A stretch of 64,000 nt of DNA from JALEFZ01 sp039817415 (GCA_039817415.1 JBCBVV010000011.1:1-64000); one strand, 5' to 3'; counted from the stretch's first letter, positions 9,701 to 17,413 are shown. Numbers and translations are program-made. Notes: generated by a model from the sequence alone, not told the origin.

Positions 9701-9996
9701 ATCTCAAGTGCAGCAGATATCATGTTGGGCTTGATGCTGATATTTTCTTCTTTATGCAAAAAGCTCGTTGAGATAGTAGTAGGCTGTAGGCTAGAGGTAA
9801 ATTTGGTTTGAAGTGAGGTGCTTGTCTTGCTTTGTGGAGCTTGGTTGAGTTCGATATGAATCAAACTCGGAGAAGGGTGTAGGAATACCTTTTTTCCCTG
9901 ATCGTAGAAGAAAAAGCTACTTTCCTGCGCCCATCCATATGCAGGCGAAAGAAAGTAGCTGAACAAAAGGGTAAGGGCGGTTAAATAGGTTCTCAT
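6754..9996 (-). CDS. S8 subtilisin-like protease with T9SS sorting domain
   Basis: With the ATG at 9996 the protein has 1080 residues and a clear signal peptide (MRTYLTALTLLFSYFLSPAYGWAQ region). The frame stays open to 10059, but that extension would put the signal peptide inside and overlap the promoter element, so I reject it. After a propeptide-like region (about 45-200) the peptidase S8 domain carries Asp243 (VVAVLDDG), His279 (NNHGTPC) and Ser450 (FNGTSAACP). Then come three repeats of about 115 residues starting C..EPND/EDND with paired cysteines (PPC-like, pre-peptidase C-terminal type), a BACON-like domain (WISLDKTNGNG) and a type A T9SS C-terminal domain (VFPNPASSYL... to LIKR). It should be exported by T9SS and attached to the cell surface or released. 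It heads a pair with the CHAT gene and carries copy 2 of the shared promoter. Confidence 0.93.
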   Translation of the reverse strand: MRTYLTALTLLFSYFLSPAYGWAQESSFFFYDQGKKVFLHPSPSLIHIELNQAPQSKTSTSLQTKFTSSLQPTTISTSFLHKEENISIKPNMISAALEMLRQDERVVSAYPVFIEKGEKVWARNRILALKPAQMDDIEWFDVIEKEGLTIGEEISFSPQRKLFVLMVESGVDVFQMANRLIESKITPMAHPEFSYEYHTKFLPDDALFGSQWFLHSLNDRDIDAVEAWDLTKGSSQSVVAVLDDGFLTNHPDMIGKTVNPYNAINQTNDVLPAGNLNNHGTPCMGLIGANSNNQLGVSSVGFHVRVMPIVIASVNPDNTWTLNDVIIARAASHIINDNRVVAVSNSYSLGFRTPSSDLSYQAMATQGRNGKGATVLASTGNDSSTLIAYPASHSDVIAVGASDASDSRAFFSNFGTGLDVVAPGVSTRSLDRIGNNGYVQQDYVYFNGTSAACPITAGVIGLMASANPNLTGIEMGELLISSAEKVGNYTYSSQAGLPLGTWNNEMGYGRINAYQAVLAALNASCTIDAQEPNDQAAQAIQVPLGGSYISPDMCLDLNDQDWFRFSCGNIFYYVKVSGGSSSSTGSYYLTIGNSLQGGVAIETHSTDGSLTDTHLTLYSPDLINIIATADNQTTDPFAKISHVMLHCGGQNACYDVWEPNPGPSSASDLGALHTSFVYSNPDLCLSNNDEDWFTFTCGNDRFYIRIKGLGNSTGAYQLSVSSAAAPNVFINTSSINGSVTDTEIYLYDATGPQQIAYANNFQGQGPFAGLTYTLPCAVGVCNDPFEDNDEITKAYNLGAISSFDNNQLCLILQDEDWMSFSYQGREYLVQVRGFAGNQVGLYGLSIDMVNNQITVETYPVNGSNMDTRIGLYSRNVGSTFGTEVAHDWDSGQNKFSRVVYNIPQAGLTIDPGFTTVGDSAGRFYLSLIGNLSWTATTYDSWISLDKTNGNGTQDIIIDFLPNHTNQIRLATVEITTNNQIQQFTIAQLAGGTTTSILSRVAGIKVFPNPASSYLTIRPQEGTSIRQIEMLSPKGKRISQWFPSSSLKEIHLEVNALTEGLYFLRMESSTSVLTEKILIKR

Positions 9997-10027
9997 AACT
10001 GTTGGATTTCTGTTGTTATGTCTACCT

Positions 10028-10054
10028 ATAGGAGCCAAAACCAAAAGGTCATCA
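10028..10054 (-). promoter_or_regulatory. Shared ECF-type promoter, copy 2 (subtilase/CHAT operon)
   Basis: Minus strand TGATGACC (10054-10047), 13 bp, TCCTAT (10033-10028), continuing AGGTAG as in copy 3. It lies between the stop codon of the coiled-coil gene and the subtilase ATG at 9996, giving an expected leader of about 25 nt. Confidence 0.75.
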
Positions 10055-10055
10055 A

Positions 10056-12173
10056 TCAATCTCCAACTGATTTATCACGAATCAATCTTTTAAGGGAATT
10101 GGCAGCCTTGTTTCGAACATTTTCTCCTCCTCTAATGGGAATCCCCTTCCTTAGAGCAGGCCTAATCAATTCATATCGATACTCGCATTCTTCTAGCCCA
10201 ATGCGCTCCCAGCTCCCATTTTTACATTCTAATACCTCAACGCAATACTCTTTTTCACGAACCCAATATAGGTCGTAATAATTCTTCTGATTAGAAGCCA
10301 CAGGTGTGTTAATGGCATCGGGAACATCTTCTGGAATCAGGTAATCGTTCATCATTTCTGTCAGGTTCTCATATCCGAAATATGCCAGCGGAGGATCATA
10401 ATTTGAAACCACGGTGAGCGTACCCAACTCTTTTTCTGAAATGAGTTTTCTAGCTGTCTTGACCAAATCGCCTTCTGGGCAATTTACTCCTTGCAATAGG
10501 TCATAAATGAATACATAATCAGAGGGTCTTTGTGGAGTTCCATTCCCATCAAAATTGAAGTCCGTACACAGGGTGCTAACTGGACCATAATCACCTCTCA
10601 TCATGGCTTTTTCAGCCTCTCTTACTTTGTTTTCCAGCTCGTTGAAAGCATCCACAGTTTCCTCATAACTATAAGAAGGGTTTTCACTCTTAGCCTTCGT
10701 GATGTCATCGTAGAGTTCTTTCATTTTTCTCTTGACCAATTTGAGGCAATCTTCAAGCAATCTTTTTCCATTTCCGGTCGCTAATAGGGAATCTGCCTTT
10801 GAGATTAAATCTTGGGCTTCGTCAAATCCACCAGAAGCTCCCAATTTCCTTGCCGCTTTGATCAATGAATCTGCTTTGGCTTTGTCCTGATCTGAGAGAA
10901 AGCCTTCATCCCCAGGGCCGTTTTCTGTGGATTGTACCCAAGCATCATTGAATTCATCTAGTCGTTCTGTGAGGTCCTTGATTTCCTGGACTATGATGGG
11001 ACATAAATCCTTTAGGGCAAGCAATTGGTTAATGGCTACATCTAGTTCTAGTATTTCAGCATTTGCTTCGGCAATAAGCTGCTTTAATTCAGCTATACGT
11101 TTTTTGGCCTGGTTAATCCTTTTTTGGGCATTCTCTTCAAGCTCCTTAGCCTTTTTTCTTTTTGCCTCACAATCTGCCTTTTCCAATTCCTTCGCAAGGT
11201 CATTGAATTTCTTTCGTCTTCTATTTACTGCCTCTAAGTAATCCTCAATCTTGGATTCAGGCATACAAATCCCTTTATTCCCCCCAAAATTGATATTCCC
11301 GACTTTAAACACTACGGCTCTTCCTCCAGCTTGGTCTACACAGTTATCTGCGTTCTTTTGGTCAGTTAATTCAGTTCCAGATTCTTTGGCGATTTCTTCA
11401 GCCAACTTTTCTCTTTCCTTCCTGATTCTGTCTTCTAATTCCTGACAGTCTTTGCGGATTTGATCAGCTTCTTTCTTGTCAGCTTCAGCCTTTTTGATAA
11501 CCCTTTCCTGAAAGAGGATGTTAGCCTTGGCAACATTAATTCTTTGATCTAGAATGGCCTTTTGAAGAATGAGCTTGTTCAGTAGGGCATTGATATCCTT
11601 GCAGTCTTGTTCTGTATAGCTCAGCTGAGATAGGTCCATAAGGCGGCCATACTCTTCCATCCATGGGTAGTAAGTGTTGGTGGAGGTTACCTCCTTTTCC
11701 TGGGGAAATAAATCTCCACAGGGATTTCCAAAAAATTGCCCATTGGAATTATTGGAACAAATGGTAAAGGTGTTGACTTCTGAATAAGCTGACCTGAATT
11801 CATCCTCTAGTTCCACAAGCGCCCTAACTGCCCACACGTATTGCTGCCCATCCTGAGGAAGTTGAATATCGGTAGGCCAAATCAGAAAGTTCTCTTCTAC
11901 TTCCACCTCAAGAATGGGATGGTTAGAGCGAAACGCTTGCATAGGATATTGACCTGGTAGGACTTCATAGACCACAATTTGGTATCTGACCATGGCATTA
12001 GGCTTAGGAATGGGGGGAGACCATGCAAACTGGATTCGCTTTCCTGCCTCAGTATTTACCACATAGCCGTCTGTGGGTGAAAGTAGAATGGGATGCTGAT
12101 ATCTGTCCTGTGCATGTAGTAAACTAATAGACAGGAGACAAAGGAATATGCTAACGATTGATAAAGATTTCAT
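10056..12173 (-). CDS. Exported cysteine-containing coiled-coil protein, family not recognised
   Basis: A 705-residue protein with a signal peptide (about 1-21, LLHAQ). Residues about 25-135 look like a fibronectin III-type beta sandwich (HPILLSPTDGYVV, IQFAWSPP, YVWAVRALVEL). Residues about 185-420 are a long, highly charged coiled coil (runs of KKEAD, REKLAEEIAKES, AKRKKAKELEENAQKR). A second helical segment and a C-terminal region with spaced cysteines (ECKNGSWERIGLEECEYRYE) follow. Cysteines at helix ends suggest disulphide cross-links in the periplasm or on the surface. It starts 5 bp after the barrel-like gene, so the two form an operon and perhaps a complex. I know no family name. Confidence 0.8.
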   Translation of the reverse strand: MKSLSIVSIFLCLLSISLLHAQDRYQHPILLSPTDGYVVNTEAGKRIQFAWSPPIPKPNAMVRYQIVVYEVLPGQYPMQAFRSNHPILEVEVEENFLIWPTDIQLPQDGQQYVWAVRALVELEDEFRSAYSEVNTFTICSNNSNGQFFGNPCGDLFPQEKEVTSTNTYYPWMEEYGRLMDLSQLSYTEQDCKDINALLNKLILQKAILDQRINVAKANILFQERVIKKAEADKKEADQIRKDCQELEDRIRKEREKLAEEIAKESGTELTDQKNADNCVDQAGGRAVVFKVGNINFGGNKGICMPESKIEDYLEAVNRRRKKFNDLAKELEKADCEAKRKKAKELEENAQKRINQAKKRIAELKQLIAEANAEILELDVAINQLLALKDLCPIIVQEIKDLTERLDEFNDAWVQSTENGPGDEGFLSDQDKAKADSLIKAARKLGASGGFDEAQDLISKADSLLATGNGKRLLEDCLKLVKRKMKELYDDITKAKSENPSYSYEETVDAFNELENKVREAEKAMMRGDYGPVSTLCTDFNFDGNGTPQRPSDYVFIYDLLQGVNCPEGDLVKTARKLISEKELGTLTVVSNYDPPLAYFGYENLTEMMNDYLIPEDVPDAINTPVASNQKNYYDLYWVREKEYCVEVLECKNGSWERIGLEECEYRYELIRPALRKGIPIRGGENVRNKAANSLKRLIRDKSVGD

Positions 12174-12178
12174 ATTGA

Positions 12179-13789
12179 TTAGAGTTGACGGTAAAGGGAT
12201 AATTGAGCACGGAATTCATTGGTAACAGGATTCATTCCTGCTGCACCAAAGCGATAATTGTGATTGGAGAGTAATAGACTCGCCTGTGTTTTTCCATCCA
12301 GAGTGTACTTTCCGCCTAATCTGATGAGAAGCTTGTTTCCAACTGGAAAGCTTGTTCCCGATGCATTGAGGATTGTTATATAGGCAAAGGGGGCTAATCT
12401 ATCTTGCAAAAATTTCCCCTTCCCATACAGGGTAAAGGAGATATTTTGGTTAGGAGTAAACTGTGTAGAATTGTTAAAGAAACTGACTGTCGCCCCTCCA
12501 GACATTTTTGCTAGGATTAGCTCGTAGGTCAAATCTATGTTAGTGGAGGTCAGGTCATTTAATTCTGAGGTTAGGGCATTGAAATCGGTGAAGGCCTGCA
12601 ATTGAAAGGTAGGCCGAATGACATGCTGTACATCTCCTGTATTAATCTTGTATTGGGGAGCCAAGATCGCAGAACGAGAGACCATTTGAATACGGAGTGT
12701 ATCGCTAATGACCTGATTCCTTACTCCATAATTTGCTGCAGAGACATTGATAGACCAGTTGTCATCGAGCTGGCCCATGGCATTAAATGAGGCTAGTATT
12801 TGTCGAGTAAAGGTAGGATCTCCTAGTTGAGATAGGTTGTTACTCCTTAATCCAATGCTTCCATTAACAATCCATTTGTTGTCAAGAGTTCGGTAATTGG
12901 GAGATACAATGATGTCTAGGCGATCTGACTGCAGCTGTGGGGCTGCCAGAATGATGTAGTCCTTACCTAACCATCTTGTTTTAACGCCAACTCCCCAGTT
13001 TTTTTCTCTGAATGTGAGTTGAAAATTGGCGGCCATTCCCTTAGAAAGGCCTGTAGCGAGTTCGGCTTCGCCAGATACTTTCGAGCTTAATCTAAAGCGG
13101 TCGTTGACAGAAATGATATTGTTCTGAATGGCCTCTGTGGTAGTATCTGATATTGAGTTCTGCCAATCTCGAATTCTCACCAGATTCACCCCAAGCTGAT
13201 GTTGGTCGTTTACTTGCTTCTCTACCCTCGCTGATATCTGCGATCGGAAGAAATTCCCATTAAAATTGCTAGTAGATCGGTTAAAAGCTCTGTTGATCAT
13301 TCCAGTATGTGCATAGATCTTCAAGCCCGATACTTGGGCACTTCCTCCCAAGCCAAAGATTTGTACATCTCCTGTACTCAAGGAGGAGTAATAAGGAACG
13401 ATACTCCCCAACTCTAATTTGTAATCCTTTGTGCTTGGAGCGAAGTAGAGCTGATTTCCTGGATGTGTCAGAAATGAGATTATCCCTGTTTTTTCTGAGA
13501 CTCCTCTTGGGGTCAGAAAGTTAAAAGGATGGTTTTGGAGCATTATTTTGTAGGGGACGGAAAGATCTTTGTTGACTTTGTAGGTCCCATATCCTCGAAA
13601 GCGGATGAGATTGTTCTGTCTACGTTGGAAAGAGGGTGCCCCATTGCTCCCATTGATATTGTAAAATTGATACTGAAGGTAGAACCGGCCACTAAGGGAC
13701 GACTCTTGGCCGGTTTTAATTTGCGCTTCTAACCTTCCCGTTCCTAGGAGGAAAATTAGGCAGCAAAAACTTAAGGTTAATCGCTTCAT
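12179..13789 (-). CDS. Probable outer-membrane beta-barrel protein
   Basis: A 536-residue protein with a signal peptide (about 1-22, LLGTGRLEAQ). The mature chain is almost entirely short alternating strands rich in Tyr, Phe, Asn, Ser and Gly (for example GRFYLQYQFYNINGSNGA, IKIMLQ-type strands, GVGVKTRWLGKDY), with turns about every 10-15 residues and no helical domain, which is typical of an outer-membrane barrel of roughly 24-28 strands. There is no TonB plug domain and no T9SS tail. It is the first gene of the pair with the coiled-coil protein and carries copy 3 of the shared promoter. It could be a channel or surface anchor for its partner (inference). Confidence 0.7.
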   Translation of the reverse strand: MKRLTLSFCCLIFLLGTGRLEAQIKTGQESSLSGRFYLQYQFYNINGSNGAPSFQRRQNNLIRFRGYGTYKVNKDLSVPYKIMLQNHPFNFLTPRGVSEKTGIISFLTHPGNQLYFAPSTKDYKLELGSIVPYYSSLSTGDVQIFGLGGSAQVSGLKIYAHTGMINRAFNRSTSNFNGNFFRSQISARVEKQVNDQHQLGVNLVRIRDWQNSISDTTTEAIQNNIISVNDRFRLSSKVSGEAELATGLSKGMAANFQLTFREKNWGVGVKTRWLGKDYIILAAPQLQSDRLDIIVSPNYRTLDNKWIVNGSIGLRSNNLSQLGDPTFTRQILASFNAMGQLDDNWSINVSAANYGVRNQVISDTLRIQMVSRSAILAPQYKINTGDVQHVIRPTFQLQAFTDFNALTSELNDLTSTNIDLTYELILAKMSGGATVSFFNNSTQFTPNQNISFTLYGKGKFLQDRLAPFAYITILNASGTSFPVGNKLLIRLGGKYTLDGKTQASLLLSNHNYRFGAAGMNPVTNEFRAQLSLYRQL

Positions 13790-13821
13790 GTGGTTTTCAT
13801 CTGTTTTTTGTTTGACTACCT

Positions 13822-13848
13822 ATAGGAAGCGATGGCTATAGGTCATCA
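13822..13848 (-). promoter_or_regulatory. Shared ECF-type promoter, copy 3 (barrel/coiled-coil operon)
   Basis: Minus strand TGATGACC (13848-13841), 13 bp, TCCTAT (13827-13822), continuing AGGTAG. It sits between the P450 stop and the barrel-gene ATG, with an expected leader of about 25 nt. Confidence 0.75.
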
Positions 13849-13863
13849 ACAGATGAAGAATTT

Positions 13864-15237
13864 TTATCCTTTTCTTTCTTCAAAGGTCATCAGAATCTCA
13901 GTTTTAGGTCTGAGGGTAATGGAGGGAATGATGTCCAACTCTTCTTCTGGATTGGTACGGGTGATCTTAAATCGTTGAAGAATCATGGCCAAGGCTATCT
14001 GCATTTCTACTATGGCGAATTGATTCCCTACACACAATCGAGGTCCTGCACCAAAAGGAAGATAGACATGAGAGGGGCGATTTTTTATATTTTCTGGTGA
14101 GAAGCGCTCTGGATCAAATTTTTCGGGATCAGGCCAATACTCAGGATTTCGATGTAGGCCATAGATAAATATCGTTATAGAATGTCCCGGTCTAAGGGAG
14201 AGCTCACCAATTTGATCATCTTGTAGGGCCTCTCTTCCAATCACCCAAGCTGGGGGGTACATACGGAGGCTTTCATCGATGACTTGTTTGAGATAGGTTA
14301 ACTCACGCAAATGGGCAAATTGGATTTTTTCTTTCCCCAGCACCTTATCAACCTCATCAATTACCTTTTGTAGGATGTCAGGATGCTGTGCAAGGAGCAT
14401 CAGCGTGAAGGTGAGTCCGTTGGCCGAGGTTTCATGTCCTGCGGCATAGAGACCGATTAACTCCTGCCTCAATTCTTCTCGGCTCAAGGGAAGTTCTGTC
14501 TCAGCATCTTTGGCTGAAAGGAGCATATCCATGAGGTCTCTGTTTCCTACTCCCTCCTCCTTTCTCGCATCTACCATGTCAAAAAGCATCTGATCCATTT
14601 CAGCTTTTAGCCCCATAAAATACTTAGTCTTTCCTGTTAAGTTCCAGATGGCTACCTGAATGGGATTTCTAATTCGACCCACGATGTAACGCAGCATCTC
14701 GGTCATGCTCAATTCAATCCTCTCAATGCCGTGTTCATCGATTCCGATACTGAAAAGCGTTCTGCTCACTACTCTTAGGGTCAGGGTGGTCATGAGCTGA
14801 TGGACATTGACTATGTCTTTTTGCTGAGCGATTTCTTCCACCAGTTGATCCGTTTCAATGATCATGAGGTTGGCAAGGTTCTCTATCTGCTTTTTGTGAA
14901 AAGCAGGCTGGATCAGACGTCTTTGCTTGAGCCAATATTCCCCATCGCTGAAAATGATGCCATTTCCTATGGTTTCTCCAATGAGCCGAGTAGGGCGGTC
15001 CTTCGAGTAATTTCTATGGTTTTTGACCAACACATGGGAGGCATAGGTAGGCCCGGTCGTAACAAAAAACTCCCTTTTGCCCATGTTGAGTTGGAAAATT
15101 TCCCCAAACCTATGCTGAAAGCCTTCCATCAGCTTGAGGAGATTGGAGGCAAAGCCTTTCCAGGTTTGTAAAAACTCTCTTGAAGGTACTTTAGGTGGGA
15201 AAGTAGATTCGGGCATTGTATTCTGGCTTTGGGACAT
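13864..15237 (-). CDS. Cytochrome P450
   Basis: A 457-residue soluble P450 monooxygenase. Seen in order: the I-helix oxygen-activation motif AGHET (266-270), the K-helix ExxR (ESLR, 322-325), the PERF motif (DPERFSP) and the heme-ligand loop FGAGPRLCVG with Cys402. No membrane anchor and no fused reductase, so it needs separate ferredoxin/flavodoxin partners, none of which are nearby. Length and motifs fit bacterial class I P450s near the CYP4/CYP102/CYP110-like clan, which often hydroxylate fatty acids or terpenoids; the substrate cannot be named. It is not headed by the shared ECF element. Confidence 0.96.
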   Translation of the reverse strand: MSQSQNTMPESTFPPKVPSREFLQTWKGFASNLLKLMEGFQHRFGEIFQLNMGKREFFVTTGPTYASHVLVKNHRNYSKDRPTRLIGETIGNGIIFSDGEYWLKQRRLIQPAFHKKQIENLANLMIIETDQLVEEIAQQKDIVNVHQLMTTLTLRVVSRTLFSIGIDEHGIERIELSMTEMLRYIVGRIRNPIQVAIWNLTGKTKYFMGLKAEMDQMLFDMVDARKEEGVGNRDLMDMLLSAKDAETELPLSREELRQELIGLYAAGHETSANGLTFTLMLLAQHPDILQKVIDEVDKVLGKEKIQFAHLRELTYLKQVIDESLRMYPPAWVIGREALQDDQIGELSLRPGHSITIFIYGLHRNPEYWPDPEKFDPERFSPENIKNRPSHVYLPFGAGPRLCVGNQFAIVEMQIALAMILQRFKITRTNPEEELDIIPSITLRPKTEILMTFEERKG

Positions 15238-15297
15238 GAAATAAATGAATTTCTCTTGGATTGGGAATGAGATATATTATGTTGACCGTCCTAGCCC

Positions 15298-15335
15298 AAA
15301 AAAATAGTGCAGACTCTCATCCGAGAGCCTACACT
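15298..15335 (-). terminator. Rho-independent terminator after small coiled-coil gene
   Basis: On the minus strand AGTGTAGGCTCTC pairs with GAGAGTCTGCACT (13 bp, two G-U pairs, GGAT loop) and is followed by TATTTTTTT. It lies just downstream of the 52-codon gene, supporting that gene as a real transcription unit, and separates it from the P450. Confidence 0.85.
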
Positions 15336-15361
15336 TCATACAAACCACTTTATTGTCAGCT

Positions 15362-15520
15362 CTATTTGATGATGGGTTCATGCAGTGCCCCAATACGCTC
15401 AACTTCCTTTTGAAGCTTATCGATTTTGGTTTCTAGCTTTTGAAGAATGGCCATCATCTGCTCCAGTTTTTGTGCAGAATCAACTGATTTAGATTCCTTT
15501 GAATATGCCGTTTGATTCAT
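15362..15520 (-). CDS. Small coiled-coil protein
   Basis: A 52-residue protein from the ATG at 15520; the frame stays open to an ATG at 15589, but that would leave only 20 bp to the divergent oxyR start. Residues about 17-42 are a heptad coiled coil (QMMAILQKLETKIDKLQKEV). A strong terminator follows 27 bp after the stop. Divergent arrangement with oxyR suggests a shared control region. Function unknown; such short helices often form trimers or small regulatory adaptors. Confidence 0.6.
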   Translation of the reverse strand: MNQTAYSKESKSVDSAQKLEQMMAILQKLETKIDKLQKEVERIGALHEPIIK

Positions 15521-15579
15521 GTTAGATGTTTGAGTTTTGACAAGTGCAAGATGGAGCTTATCTTTCATAGACAAAAACG

Positions 15580-15611
15580 ATAGTTTCAATCTAAGAATTG
15601 ATAGTGTAGAT
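15580..15611 (+). promoter_or_regulatory. Possible OxyR site upstream of oxyR
   Basis: ATAG-N7-CTAA (15580-15594), with T and A at the conserved inner positions of the E. coli half-site ATAGnTnnnAnCTAT, followed after 6 bp by a second ATAG (15601-15604) that overlaps the OxyR start. A third ATAG is at 15567. It suggests autoregulation. The consensus comes from Proteobacteria, so the call is tentative. Confidence 0.35.
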
Positions 15612-16545
15612 GTACTTTCGACAAATTGAATACATTCTAGCAGTAAGTGAATTGCGGAATTTTGGTCAGGCGGCAGATAGGTGTGCTATTACTCAATCTA
15701 CGCTCAGCACGATGATAGGGCGATTTGAGGATGAAATTGGTATCAGGATCTTCAATCGGAAAACAAAGCCCGTTTCTGTTACCAAGGAGGGGGAACAATT
15801 ATTAGGACAGCTCCGAATCATTTCTAAGGAAGTGTATAACTTCAGGGAAGTGGTCAAGGATTTAAAGGGTGAGTTAAGCGGAAGTTTGAAAATAGGTGTT
15901 ATACCCACTTTGGCTCCCTACCTACTCCCTCACTTCTTGCAGGAGTTTATCAGTCGATTTCCTACGGTTCATTTTGAGATAAGTGAGATTACCACAGATA
16001 AGATCATTCAAAAGATAGAGCAACGTGAACTGGATATTGGTTTAGTTTCCATCCCCTTAGACAATCCTCAACTTCAGGAAATTCACCTGTTTGACGAGCC
16101 CTTTTTACTCTATGATCAGGTTGCGGCAGAAATGGAAGGCAATTCCACGATACAAGAGATTGATTTTGAAAGACTCTGGTTGTTGGAAGAGGGGCACTGC
16201 ATGCGAACGCAGGCAGAAACCATTTGTGGTTTAAGAGAAAAACAGCCAACGAGCAGAAACCTTGAATATAAATCAGGTACGATTGATACCTTGATGAAAT
16301 ATGTCCGGAAAAATGAAGGCGTAACCTTGTTACCCTATTTGGCTACCCTTGAGCTAGCTGAACAAGAGCATACATACCTTCAAGCTTTTGAAGAACCAGT
16401 CCCAGCCAGAAGTATTGGACTGGTGGTGCATCAACACTTTGTTAAAAAGCGCCTACTGAAGTATTTAAAGGATGAAATTATTGAAAAGGTAAATTCCTTA
16501 ATGGTAGGGAAATTTGATTCCCTAAGGATGGTCTCTCCCATTTAG
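15610..16545 (+). CDS. oxyR: Hydrogen peroxide-sensing LysR regulator OxyR
   Basis: A 311-residue LysR-type regulator: winged helix-turn-helix at about 1-60 (FGQAADRCAITQSTLSTMI) and a periplasmic-binding-like effector domain at about 90-295. The decisive feature is EGHCMRTQAETIC with Cys197 and Cys206 nine residues apart, the spacing of the Cys199/Cys208 redox pair of E. coli OxyR (GHC..RDQ....C). Peroxide oxidises these to a disulphide and turns on katG/ahp-type genes. A complete katG is in this window at 59.6 kb. It is transcribed divergently from a small coiled-coil gene. Confidence 0.93.
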   Translation: MYFRQIEYILAVSELRNFGQAADRCAITQSTLSTMIGRFEDEIGIRIFNRKTKPVSVTKEGEQLLGQLRIISKEVYNFREVVKDLKGELSGSLKIGVIPTLAPYLLPHFLQEFISRFPTVHFEISEITTDKIIQKIEQRELDIGLVSIPLDNPQLQEIHLFDEPFLLYDQVAAEMEGNSTIQEIDFERLWLLEEGHCMRTQAETICGLREKQPTSRNLEYKSGTIDTLMKYVRKNEGVTLLPYLATLELAEQEHTYLQAFEEPVPARSIGLVVHQHFVKKRLLKYLKDEIIEKVNSLMVGKFDSLRMVSPI

Positions 16546-16651
16546 AATCTTGAAAATATTTTTTCGATTTTTCAAATAATTCCAAAATCCGATCGTTTTT
16601 CATATGCCCTTGTTGACATAAAATTGTATTCGTCAATATAACATATTTCAT

Positions 16652-17413
16652 ATGAAAAACGCACTAAAACTAGCCCTAAGCCTGTTACTATCGGCTTTCA
16701 TTCTACCACTCCAAGCTCAAGATACGCTTCGAACAGCTGGGGGACAGGCCTACACTGTTCAAAAGGAAGGTACTGACGCCCTGGAAGTTGGTAATGTGAT
16801 AGAATTCAACATCGTTATCAGTTTTGAAGACGGTACTGAAGTGGTGAACACCCAAAAAGAAGGGAGAACCAACAAGCAGTATATGTTTTCCGAGGAAAAT
16901 GCGCCGGATAAGATGCTGTATCATTCTATGAGCGTTTGTAAGGTGGGTGGAACGTACACCTTTTACACGCCCAAATCTATTTTTGAACCTAATCCTGAGA
17001 GAGCAGCTGAGATTCCTGGAGATTATGTAATCTACACCGTATCGCCAATTGGGCAGGAAAAAGGGAAGCCCGATATGATGAATTACGTGGGACCTGTGAT
17101 GGATAAAAGCGATGATGAAATCATTGCCAAATGTAAAGAGGCTGTCGCAATGGGAGACGAGGTTTTTATCATAGAAACATCTGTCAACCAAGCTGGATAC
17201 CAGCTAATGAGTATGGGGAAGATGAAGGCTGCGACCTATATGTTTGAGCTGAATATTGAAAAATTTCCAGCATCCTCTAATGTGTATGACAGCATGGGTG
17301 ATTGTTACCTAGCTCAGGGAAATAAGGAGAAGGCCAAGGCTAATTTTGAAAAAGCCCTGGAATTAAACCCAAAAGCAGAGGAAACCAAGAAGAAACTAGA
17401 TGAGCTGAAATAA
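16652..17413 (+). CDS. Exported FKBP-like/TPR protein
   Basis: A 253-residue protein with a signal peptide (about 1-22, ILPLQAQ). Residues about 40-130 resemble an FKBP-type peptidyl-prolyl isomerase fold (VGNVIEFNIVISFEDGTEVVNT, then CKVGGTYTFYTPKSIFEP), but the usual catalytic aromatic residues and the VIPGW-type motif are not clear, so it may be a binding rather than an isomerase domain. Residues about 180-253 contain two TPRs (YDSMGDCYLAQGNKEKAKANFEKALELNP). Possibly a periplasmic chaperone. It follows oxyR by 106 bp, has its own AT-rich upstream region and ends at a hairpin near 17457. Confidence 0.7.
   Translation: MKNALKLALSLLLSAFILPLQAQDTLRTAGGQAYTVQKEGTDALEVGNVIEFNIVISFEDGTEVVNTQKEGRTNKQYMFSEENAPDKMLYHSMSVCKVGGTYTFYTPKSIFEPNPERAAEIPGDYVIYTVSPIGQEKGKPDMMNYVGPVMDKSDDEIIAKCKEAVAMGDEVFIIETSVNQAGYQLMSMGKMKAATYMFELNIEKFPASSNVYDSMGDCYLAQGNKEKAKANFEKALELNPKAEETKKKLDELK

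Noticed and set aside
9997..10059. Longer N-terminus for the subtilase
   Set aside because: The extra 21 residues precede a perfect signal peptide and the DNA holds the shared promoter element, so the extension is not translated.
13885..13892. A fourth TGATGACC on the minus strand
   Set aside because: It lies in the end of the P450 coding region and has no TCCTAT at 13 bp.
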